Shown here: one piece after another, positions 6,671 to 13,310 of the stretch | Position numbering within the stretch: the stretch's first letter is position 1 | How the letters are laid out: the number at the start of each line of letters is the position of its first letter | Assembly (NCBI GenBank): GCA_900544825.1 | Contig: UQWP01000072.1 | Location: forward strand, 1 to 17,511 | DNA from: an uncultured Prevotella sp. | GTDB taxonomy: Bacteria; Bacteroidota; Bacteroidia; Bacteroidales; Bacteroidaceae | Direction: 5' to 3' | DNA: 17,511 bases | Made by a program: the position numbers and the translations under genes | The notes under the pieces: generated by a model | What the model was told of the DNA's origin: nothing | Database searches by the model: none | Seen by the model: the letters and a program-made list of their open reading frames with translations, nothing else

Positions 6671-7558
6671 ATGGCTGAAGACAGAAGAATCATACATGAG
6701 ATTACCCCGCTGATGGGTAAGGATGTGCTTTACATCGCCGACAGGCACAAGAAGGAGTTCACTTATCCGATACACAATCATTCGGTGTTCGAACTCAATT
6801 TTGTGGAGAATGCGGCGGGGGTAAAGCGTATTGTGGGTGATTCTCAGGAGGTGATTGGCGACTTTGACCTCTGTCTCATCACATCGCCTGATCTGGAACA
6901 CGTATGGGAACAGAATGTCTGTCGCAGTGAAGACATCCGTGAGATTACCATTCAGTTTGATTTCAGTATGGGTGAGGAGACTCTCTTCGGCAGAAATCCG
7001 TATGCCAGCATTACCCGTATGATGCAGGAGGCGAAGAAAGGGCTTTGCTTTCCCCTGAAGGCGATTATGCAGGTATATCGATTACTGGATACCCTGAGTA
7101 CGGTGAAGGATGGCTTTTATGCCGTGCAGCAGTTTCTCACCATTCTTTATGAACTGTCGAAGTGTGAGGGTGCGCGAACCCTGGCATCGAGCAGCTATGC
7201 CAAGGTAGCGGTGGAGGATGACAGCCGCCGTATTCTGAAGGTGAAGAACTATATCTCGAAGAACTATATGGATGAACTCCGTTTGCCGGATCTCGCTTCA
7301 CTGGCAGGAATGAGCTCGAGTGCCTTCAGCCGATTCTTTAAGCTCCATACGGGCAGAAACATTTCGGAGTATATCATCGACCTCCGTCTGGGTTATGCAG
7401 CCAGGATGCTGGTGGATACAGCCAAAAGCATCAGCGAGATCGGGTTCGACTGCGGTTTCAACAACCTCAGCAACTTCAATCGCATCTTCAAGAAGAAGAA
7501 GGGATGTTCGCCAAGTGAGTTCAGAGAGAACTATCATAAGACCAGAATTATCGTGTAA
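6671..7558 (+). CDS. AraC family transcriptional regulator
   Basis: A 295-residue one-component regulator. Residues 1-100 resemble a cupin-type sensor domain, including PIHNHSVFELNFV (33-45). The C-terminal 100 residues are the AraC/XylS DNA-binding domain. The first helix-turn-helix lies about 205-228 (LPDLASLAGMSSSAFSRFFK) and the second about 254-277 (ISEIGFDCGFNNLSNFNRIF), followed by the family ending KGCSPSEFR. It starts after the palindrome, with no recognisable promoter box, so it may be read through from dapA. It is followed by a strong hairpin and then uxaC. Its effector and target are unknown; uxaC next door is the obvious candidate, but regulation of distant glycan genes is equally possible. 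Confidence 0.9.
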   Translation: MAEDRRIIHEITPLMGKDVLYIADRHKKEFTYPIHNHSVFELNFVENAAGVKRIVGDSQEVIGDFDLCLITSPDLEHVWEQNVCRSEDIREITIQFDFSMGEETLFGRNPYASITRMMQEAKKGLCFPLKAIMQVYRLLDTLSTVKDGFYAVQQFLTILYELSKCEGARTLASSSYAKVAVEDDSRRILKVKNYISKNYMDELRLPDLASLAGMSSSAFSRFFKLHTGRNISEYIIDLRLGYAARMLVDTAKSISEIGFDCGFNNLSNFNRIFKKKKGCSPSEFRENYHKTRIIV

Positions 7559-7572
7559 AATACGCATAACGT

Positions 7573-7623
7573 AATCGTTTAAGTGAAATAATCAAAAATA
7601 TTTCCCTTAAACGATTTCTTTTT
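7573..7623 (+). terminator. strong hairpin with T-rich tail after the AraC gene
   Basis: AATCGTTTAAGTGAAATA (7573-7590) pairs with 7599-7616 over 18 positions with one mismatch around an 8-nt loop. The T-rich stretch TTTCTTTTT (7615-7623) follows. This is a good intrinsic terminator for the regulator gene. Its right arm reaches the place where the uxaC -33 box should be, so an additional operator role is possible. Confidence 0.75.
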
Positions 7624-7644
7624 GGGATATTTGTTGTATCTTTG
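7615..7644 (+). promoter_or_regulatory. probable promoter of uxaC
   Basis: TATCTTTG (7637-7644) is a clean -7 element. The best -33 candidate is the near match TTTC (7615-7618), 18 nt upstream. The transcript would start near 7650, with a leader of about 44 nt. The weak -33 box suggests dependence on an activator, which would fit the neighbouring AraC protein, but this is inference. Confidence 0.6.
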
Positions 7645-7693
7645 CGTCATCATAAGTATTATTAAATAAACATTTAAAAACTACTATACAGTT

Positions 7694-9097
7694 ATGAAGC
7701 AATTTATGGATGAAAACTTCCTGCTTGACACCAAGACTGCGCAGGACCTTTTCCACAATCATGCGGCTAAGATGCCAATCATCGATTATCACTGCCACCT
7801 CATCCCTGAGATGGTTGCGAATGATCACAAGTTCAAGAGCATTACAGAACTCTGGCTCGGTGGTGACCACTACAAGTGGCGTGCTATGCGTACCAATGGT
7901 GTAGATGAGCGTTTCTGCACAGGTACTGACACCAGCGACTGGGAGAAGTTCGAGAAATGGGCAGAGACTGTACCATATACTTTCCGTAACCCACTTTATC
8001 ACTGGACACACCTGGAGCTCAAGACAGCTTTCGGTATCGACAAGCAGTTGAGCCCTAAGACTGCACGTGAAATCTACGACGAGTGTAACGAGAAGTTGCA
8101 GCTGCCTGAGTTCAGCGCTCGCGGCTTGATGCGTCACTATAATGTAGAATGTGTCTGCACAACAGATGATCCAATCGATGATCTCCGTTACCACAAGCAG
8201 ACACGCGAGAGCGGTTTCGAAATCAAGATGATTCCAGCTTGGCGTCCTGACAAGGCGATGAACATCGAGAAGCCTGATTTCGCTGAGTATATGAACAAGT
8301 TGGGCGAGGTAGCTGGTGTTACCCTCACTACTTTCCAGGATATGGTAGATGCTTTGCAGAAGCGTCACGACTTCTTTACCGAGAACGGCTGTAAGTTGAG
8401 CGACCACGGTATCGAGGAGTTCTATGATGAGCCATACACAGATTCTCAGATTGAGACTATCTTTGCAAAGGCAATGCGCGGTCAGCAGCTCTCTGCACTC
8501 GAGATCCGCCAGTATAAGCATGCCTTCCTGAAGGTTTGCGCTGAGATGGATCACGCTGCCGACTGGACTCAGCAGTTCCACTATGGTGCTATCCGCGACA
8601 ACAATACATTGATGTACAACAAGCTCGGTGCTGATACCGGTTTCGACTCTATCGGTGAGTTTACTACCGCTAAGGCTATGAGCAACTTCCTCAATGAGTT
8701 GAATATGGAGGGTAAGTTGACACGTACCATCCTCTATACATTGAACCCATGTGCCAACGAGGTAATCGCTACCATGCTCGGTAACTTCCAGGACGGTTCT
8801 TGCCCAGGTAAGATCCAGTTCGGTTCAGGCTGGTGGTTCAACGATCAGCTCGATGGTATGACCCGTCAGATGAATGCACTCTCTGTATTGGGTCTCTTGA
8901 GCCGTTTCGTAGGTATGTTGACCGACTCACGTTCATTCCTCAGCTACCCACGTCACGAGTACTTCCGTCGTTTGCTCTGCAACCTCCTCGGCAATGATGT
9001 AGAGAAGGGCTTGCTTCCTAACGACATGGAGAGTCTCTCTCGCATGGTAGAGGATATCTCTTACAACAATGCTCGCAACTACTTCAAGTTCTACTAA
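7694..9097 (+). CDS. uxaC: glucuronate isomerase
   Basis: A 467-residue cytoplasmic enzyme of the amidohydrolase-like fold that converts D-glucuronate to D-fructuronate and D-galacturonate to D-tagaturonate, the entry step for pectin- and glycosaminoglycan-derived uronic acids. The N-terminus MKQFMDENFLLDTKTAQDLF and the metal-site motif DYHCHL (H33, H35) are diagnostic. Further conserved blocks include GGDHYKWRAMRTNGV, CTTDDPIDDL and GSGWWFNDQLDGM. Length agrees with E. coli UxaC (about 470). The gene has its own -7 box and is followed by a hairpin 33 nt after the stop. The remaining pathway genes (uxaB, uxuA, uxuB, kdgK, eda) are not in the window, so the pathway must be completed elsewhere. 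Confidence 0.97.
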   Translation: MKQFMDENFLLDTKTAQDLFHNHAAKMPIIDYHCHLIPEMVANDHKFKSITELWLGGDHYKWRAMRTNGVDERFCTGTDTSDWEKFEKWAETVPYTFRNPLYHWTHLELKTAFGIDKQLSPKTAREIYDECNEKLQLPEFSARGLMRHYNVECVCTTDDPIDDLRYHKQTRESGFEIKMIPAWRPDKAMNIEKPDFAEYMNKLGEVAGVTLTTFQDMVDALQKRHDFFTENGCKLSDHGIEEFYDEPYTDSQIETIFAKAMRGQQLSALEIRQYKHAFLKVCAEMDHAADWTQQFHYGAIRDNNTLMYNKLGADTGFDSIGEFTTAKAMSNFLNELNMEGKLTRTILYTLNPCANEVIATMLGNFQDGSCPGKIQFGSGWWFNDQLDGMTRQMNALSVLGLLSRFVGMLTDSRSFLSYPRHEYFRRLLCNLLGNDVEKGLLPNDMESLSRMVEDISYNNARNYFKFY

Positions 9098-9130
9098 AGA
9101 GTAGTAGAATCTGATTAGCAAAATACTAAG

Positions 9131-9175
9131 ACAAATCCCTTCACGGCATCTTTTGGGTGTTGTGAGGGGATTTGT
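9131..9175 (+). terminator. long hairpin after uxaC
   Basis: ACAAATCCCTTCAC (9131-9144) pairs with GTGAGGGGATTTGT (9162-9175) over 14 positions with one G-T wobble, and the inner sequence can extend the stem (CATC with GGTG). The tail TGCTTG is poor in T, so termination may be partial and yihY may be read through from uxaC. Confidence 0.65.
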
Positions 9176-9200
9176 TGCTTGATAACAAAAACCGGAGTTT

Positions 9201-10520
9201 ATGGGATTGATAGATAAAATAGTAGGCTTTTACGAGGATATCAGGGAGTTGAATTCTTCGAATATCCAGGATTTTCGAGGCAAGATGAAATCTTGGCTCA
9301 AAATGGGTATGCTCGCTGGCCGTATCTTCTATATCAAGGATATGTGGGCGAGGGATGTGGCGGCATTGACCTTTGCCTCGTTTATGGCATTGATTCCATT
9401 CATGGCGATGATGTTTGTCATTGCCCGCGGTTTTGGTTATACAGCCATGCTGGAGTCGTGGCTATCTACCACCTTTGAAGCGCAACCCGTTGTGGCTCAG
9501 ACTATCGTGAACTTCGTTCACAACTATATCGAGAATACGCAGAGCAATTATATTATCGGTACGGGTATCGTGATGTTTCTCTATACCATCATCTCGCTGA
9601 TGCAGAAGATAGAACTCACCTTTGATGATATCTGGCATACGGGTGAACGTTCGTGGAAGCAGATTGTGACCGAATATCCTACCATTCTTTTCGGGCTGGG
9701 TATGATGATTCTCTTCGCCTCTTTCTTTAATGTATGGACGGTGAATGTGATAGATGATGTGGATAGGATTGCTGATATGGGGGAGACTATTCCGGCTTTC
9801 CTCCTGCATGTAGCAGCATTTGTGCCGATGTTCCTTTTCTTCGTGTTCTGTTATTGCGTGATTCCGAATACCTATATCCGGTTTCGCAGTACGCTGGTGC
9901 CTTCGCTTCTGGCGGGCATCAGCATGACGGCATTGCAGTATGGATATATTTATCTGCAGGTATTCCTTTCGAGCTATAACGTCATCTATGGTTCGCTTGC
10001 CGCCATTCCGCTGTTCCTTCTGTGGCTCCAGATTTCGTGGGCAATCGTGGTATTCGGTGCCTTGCTCTGCTATACCAACCAGAACCTGCATCATTATGAT
10101 CTGGACTTGAAGTATGATCATGTGAAGTTGGAACAGCGTATCAAGGTCTGTGCCGTGGTGATGCATCAGGTGTGCCATCGCTTCAATGATGGCGAGCAGG
10201 CATATACGCCGAAGGATATCCATGAGGTGACGAAGATTCCGCAGCAGATCATCAATCACGCCGTGAAGGAATTGCTGCAGGCAAAATTGCTGGTGGAAAT
10301 CCGAAGCGAGAAGAAGGGTAGTTTCGAGGAATCGATCATCCTGCATCCGATAGAAAAGATCGATCATCTTACCTATGGAGCGATGATAGAACGGCTCTTT
10401 ACCTATGGGGCTGATGTTGTGGGACTTGCAGAGCAGAACCCTGACTGGGAAAAATGGAAAGACATAGATGTCTTGAATGCTGAGTTAGTAGAAAAGGGCA
10501 AGAGTATAAATTTCGTTTAA
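9201..10520 (+). CDS. YihY/BrkB family inner-membrane protein with C-terminal winged-helix-like domain
   Basis: A 439-residue membrane protein. Residues 1-50 are cytoplasmic and basic. About six helices follow (near 53-76, 118-136, 160-180, 203-223, 233-255, 266-292). The family signatures are LTFASFMALIPFMAMM (56-71), the TFDDIWH loop (140-146) and NVIYGSLAAIPLFLLWLQISW (260-280). Members were once called RNase BN by error; their function is unresolved, with envelope or transport roles suggested. After residue 300 comes a soluble tail of about 140 residues; its part at about 335-370 (YTPKDIHEVTKIPQQIINHA, then VKELLQAKLLVEI) reads like a winged helix. E. coli YihY (about 290 residues) lacks such a tail. 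GGAG at 9194-9197 is a short-spaced ribosome-binding-site candidate. GH20 follows after 46 nt and may share the transcript. Confidence 0.88.
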   Translation: MGLIDKIVGFYEDIRELNSSNIQDFRGKMKSWLKMGMLAGRIFYIKDMWARDVAALTFASFMALIPFMAMMFVIARGFGYTAMLESWLSTTFEAQPVVAQTIVNFVHNYIENTQSNYIIGTGIVMFLYTIISLMQKIELTFDDIWHTGERSWKQIVTEYPTILFGLGMMILFASFFNVWTVNVIDDVDRIADMGETIPAFLLHVAAFVPMFLFFVFCYCVIPNTYIRFRSTLVPSLLAGISMTALQYGYIYLQVFLSSYNVIYGSLAAIPLFLLWLQISWAIVVFGALLCYTNQNLHHYDLDLKYDHVKLEQRIKVCAVVMHQVCHRFNDGEQAYTPKDIHEVTKIPQQIINHAVKELLQAKLLVEIRSEKKGSFEESIILHPIEKIDHLTYGAMIERLFTYGADVVGLAEQNPDWEKWKDIDVLNAELVEKGKSINFV

Positions 10521-10566
10521 TATTAATTTTAATAATAGTATATAAACCTTTAAAAACCATTAGTGT

Positions 10567-12747
10567 ATGAGAAAAATGATTTCTTTTGCAGTTTTTGCAT
10601 TGTTGGCAACCTCGCTGTCGGCGCAAACCGTCGCCAATATGAAGGACCTCAATGCAGAGAAAAAATCGGCTGCTATTAACCTGAAATTGACCGGAACATT
10701 AACAACCACGAGAAATTCGGATTTCCGACAGCTTCGTGACTTGTGCTGGCAATTGAGAACTCTGGACTTGAGTGAAGCTACCTGTCCTGTTCTTCCAAAG
10801 AATGCCTTCCATTCCCGTCATCATCTGCAGAGCATCATCCTGCCCAACCAGTTACAGGAGATTGGTAGTCAGGCATTCTTTGCCTGCGACAATCTGCAGG
10901 AAGTAGTGATTCCTAAGAGCGTGACGAAGGTGGGAGCTGCAGCCTTTTCTGGTTGCAAGGCATTGAAAAACATCACGATAGACGGAACGCCGGAGTTGGG
11001 AGAGTTTGCCTTTGCCAATCTGGAAGGTGTAAAGGTTATCAAGGTGAATTCCAAGATTCCGCCAAAGGCAGCTTCTACTGCTTTTTCGGGCGTGAATATG
11101 CGAGGAGTAAAATTGGTGATGCCAAGAGGTAGCGAGAAACTCTATCGCAAGGCTCCGGGATGGAACCACTTCTTCGGTGAGGTAAAACAGGCGAGAGAAG
11201 TCTGCAACCCTGAGGCTTGTCTGATTCCTACTCCGATGGACCTGAAGGTGAAAGCCAAGGCGGCACCTTTGCAGGTGGCAGGAAACTGGAAAATCATAGC
11301 AGCCGATGGTCTTGCCAATGAGCAGGAACATGCTGAGAGAATCCTGAAGGAGCGAGTTGAGCAGCAGCATAAGGATTTGAAGAAAGGCGGACAGCTCACC
11401 ATGACACTTGCCCTGGATGAGACGCTGGCTGACAATGAGGCTTATACTCTGGATGTGCAGCAGAAGGGAGTTGTAATCAAGGGTAAGACTGCTGCTGGTG
11501 TCTTCTACGGTTTGATGACTTTCGACCAGTTGCTCCGTGGCGATGCCTCTAAGGTAGGTTGCGATGCCATCCCACAGCTGACATTGAAAGACCAGCCTCG
11601 CACCCATGTAAGAGAGTTGATGGTAGATCCTTGCCGTATCTTCGTTCCATACGAGGATTTGAAGGCTTTTGTTCCGGAGATGGCCCGTTATAAACTGAAT
11701 ATGCTTCATCTCCATCTTGTAGATGATCAGGCTTGGACCATCGAAATCAAAAAATATCCTAGACTCACCGCTGAGGCGAGCAGCCGATGGGGAATGGACG
11801 ATATGCTGATGCCTATCAAGGGCTATTATACCCAGGAGCAGATGCGCGACTTCGTGGCATATTGTGCCAAGTATCATATACAGGTGGTTCCTGAGATTGA
11901 GATGCCGGGACACGAGGTAGCTGCCATCAGCGTCTATCCGGAGTTGACCTGTCAGGGTGTTCAGAAACCTATCCGTACCACCTGCGGTGTTTCGGATGAG
12001 TTGCTTTGTCCGGGTAATGACTTCACTTACGAGTTCCTGGGTAATGTCTTCAAGGAGTTGGCAGATATCTTCCCTTCTGAATATATCCATCTGGGTGGTG
12101 ATGAGGCTGGAAATCCTGCGCTCGACTGCTGGACCAACTGTCCTAAGTGCCAGGCATTGAAGAAGAAGCTGGGTATTACCACAACCGACCGCTCTGAGAA
12201 CTGGAAGTTGCAGGGATATCTCTTTGATAAGGTGATAGACTTGCTTCGTACCCAGTATCACAAGACTCCAATGTTCTGGTATGAGACCGATTTCAAGAAG
12301 ATTCAGCCTGGTTGTGTTACCTTTGCCTGGCGTGCCGGTTTGACAAAGGAAGCATTGGTGGCAGCGGTAGAGAACAATGCCCGCATCCTGCTTTGTCCTG
12401 GAGAGCATTGCTACTTCGATTATCCGATGGCAAAGGGCGATATGCCTGAGGTAAACTGGGGTATGCCTGTAACATCTCTGAAGGCAGCCTATAGCCTGGA
12501 TCCTGCCTGGGGAATGGGCGAGGAGTTTGAGAAGAACAATCTCTTCGGTGTAGCCGGAACCCTTTGGAGCGAGTGCATCAATTCGCCAGAGCGTATCTAC
12601 TATCAGGCTTATCCTCGTTCGCTGGCTTTGGCAGAGGCAGGCTGGAGTTTCCAGAAGAACCGTTCATGGGAGGGATTCCTGACCAGATTGAAGCCAACCG
12701 TGAAGGATATGATGAGAAGAGGCATCACCTTCTCTATGGAATATTAA
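10567..12747 (+). CDS. secreted GH20 beta-N-acetylhexosaminidase with N-terminal BspA-like LRR domain
   Basis: A 726-residue exported enzyme. Residues 1-20 (MRKMISFAVFALLATSLSAQ) are a signal peptide. About 58-205 form LRR_5/BspA-like repeats: LRTLDLSEATC, LQSIILPNQLQEIGSQAF, LQEVVIPKSVTKVGAAAF, LKNITIDG. About 222-335 match the GH20b accessory domain. From about 343 comes the catalytic barrel, with HLHLVDDQAW and the GGDEAG motif, whose D512-E513 pair is the assisting and acid/base pair of family 20. It should remove terminal GlcNAc or GalNAc from glycans by substrate-assisted catalysis, in the periplasm or on the surface. No lipobox cysteine follows the signal peptide. No promoter box is seen in the 46-nt gap after the YihY gene. 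The LRR fusion is the odd feature; LRRs may bind host glycoprotein or anchor the enzyme. Confidence 0.93.
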   Translation: MRKMISFAVFALLATSLSAQTVANMKDLNAEKKSAAINLKLTGTLTTTRNSDFRQLRDLCWQLRTLDLSEATCPVLPKNAFHSRHHLQSIILPNQLQEIGSQAFFACDNLQEVVIPKSVTKVGAAAFSGCKALKNITIDGTPELGEFAFANLEGVKVIKVNSKIPPKAASTAFSGVNMRGVKLVMPRGSEKLYRKAPGWNHFFGEVKQAREVCNPEACLIPTPMDLKVKAKAAPLQVAGNWKIIAADGLANEQEHAERILKERVEQQHKDLKKGGQLTMTLALDETLADNEAYTLDVQQKGVVIKGKTAAGVFYGLMTFDQLLRGDASKVGCDAIPQLTLKDQPRTHVRELMVDPCRIFVPYEDLKAFVPEMARYKLNMLHLHLVDDQAWTIEIKKYPRLTAEASSRWGMDDMLMPIKGYYTQEQMRDFVAYCAKYHIQVVPEIEMPGHEVAAISVYPELTCQGVQKPIRTTCGVSDELLCPGNDFTYEFLGNVFKELADIFPSEYIHLGGDEAGNPALDCWTNCPKCQALKKKLGITTTDRSENWKLQGYLFDKVIDLLRTQYHKTPMFWYETDFKKIQPGCVTFAWRAGLTKEALVAAVENNARILLCPGEHCYFDYPMAKGDMPEVNWGMPVTSLKAAYSLDPAWGMGEEFEKNNLFGVAGTLWSECINSPERIYYQAYPRSLALAEAGWSFQKNRSWEGFLTRLKPTVKDMMRRGITFSMEY

Positions 12748-12766
12748 TGATGAACTAGAAAGCAAG

Positions 12767-12798
12767 AAGGGCAAGCTCCAAAAATGGATCTTGCCCTT
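12767..12798. terminator. hairpin terminator between convergent genes
   Basis: AAGGGCAAG (12767-12775) pairs perfectly with CTTGCCCTT (12790-12798); the loop can add CCA/TGG pairs. It lies 20 nt after the GH20 stop and about 50 nt past the stop of the small minus-strand ORF, so it can serve both. The T-runs on either side are short. A second weak hairpin, AAATCTCT (12809-12816) with AGAGATTT (12835-12842), lies next to it. Confidence 0.65.
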
Positions 12799-12848
12799 TC
12801 TCATATTTAAATCTCTCTCACTGTAAAATATAATAGAGATTTCTATTT

Positions 12849-12989
12849 TTACTTGCTCAAACTAACAGAGTGGCTCATATTAGTCATTTCTGGGATTGAG
12901 TTGATTACGTCTCTCAAGAACATACCCATGCAAAGTACCATACCTGAAAACATAACTGCGGCTACTGCCATTGTAAAAATAGTCATCAT
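12849..12989 (-). CDS. small hypothetical membrane protein, 46 residues
   Basis: I do not recognise this gene. Reading the minus strand from the double ATG at 12989 gives 46 codons and a TAA stop. The product begins MMTIFTMAVAAVMFSGMVLC and ends MTNMSHSVSLSK. Residues about 3-25 form one hydrophobic helix rich in methionine, followed by a polar tail (RDVINSIPE and on). Support for a real gene: a perfect -7 box TAACTTTG at 13049-13042, a leader of about 47 nt, a terminator-like hairpin beyond the stop, and its place in a gap of over 550 bases with no other gene. The frame stays open for 11 codons upstream without an ATG, GTG or TTG (lysine-rich KIKKDLKI just before M1). No lipobox is present. 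It could be a stress- or envelope-associated small protein, but no function is assigned. Confidence 0.6.
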   Translation of the reverse strand: MMTIFTMAVAAVMFSGMVLCMGMFLRDVINSIPEMTNMSHSVSLSK

Positions 12990-13041
12990 AATCTTTAAAT
13001 CTTTTTTAATTTTTGTTACTGTTATTCCTTAAATATGGGTG

Positions 13042-13049
13042 CAAAGTTA
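13042..13049 (-). promoter_or_regulatory. -7 box of the small membrane ORF
   Basis: The minus strand reads TAACTTTG, identical to the truA and ABC-F -7 boxes. CAAA (TTTG on the minus strand) occurs at 13062-13065, but only 12 nt away, so the -33 element is not convincing. Transcription would begin near 13036. Confidence 0.5.
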
Positions 13050-13250
13050 ACACTTTTTTATCAAATAACGGCATCTTATGCTAAGAAATATAAATGCAAC
13101 AAGCGTTTTTTGACCTGTATCAACTACTTCAAATATGTGATGAAAATGACATTTTTACAGTATATTTTCAGTATTACTGTCATGTTTGTATTCCGTATTT
13201 GTAATATGGCTTTTTGTGTACAGAGAAGCTCTGTTTTTCCTATCAAATAG
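13050..13250. other. AT-rich stretch with no recognised gene
   Basis: This part of the gap between the small ORF and rho is AT-rich. It holds a short hairpin ACAGAG/CTCTGT at 13220-13234 followed by TTTTT, and the short inverted pair ACAGTA/TACTGT near 13157-13180. A plus-strand reading of up to 71 codons crosses the small ORF's promoter box and is not supported. I see no RNA gene here. Confidence 0.5.
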
Positions 13251-13297
13251 AAAGAAAAAGTCCAGTAAGTATGAATGGACTTACTGGACTCTTTTTT
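13251..13297. terminator. terminator of rho, bidirectional
   Basis: AGTCCAGTAAGT (13259-13270) pairs perfectly with ACTTACTGGACT (13279-13290) over 12 bp around an 8-nt loop. On the minus strand the stem is followed by TTTTTCTTTC; on the plus strand by CTTTTTTG. It begins about 20 nt past the rho stop. Confidence 0.88.
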
Positions 13298-13310
13298 GTG
13301 AAATTTATCG

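Noticed and set aside
10852..12408. Long open frame antisense to the GH20 gene
   Set aside because: No recognisable domain; the sense frame carries signal peptide, LRR and catalytic motifs.
13035..13250. Plus-strand ORF of 71 codons (or 36 from an internal ATG at 13140)
   Set aside because: Its start overlaps the -7 box of the minus-strand small ORF, it has no promoter of its own, and its composition follows the AT-rich background.
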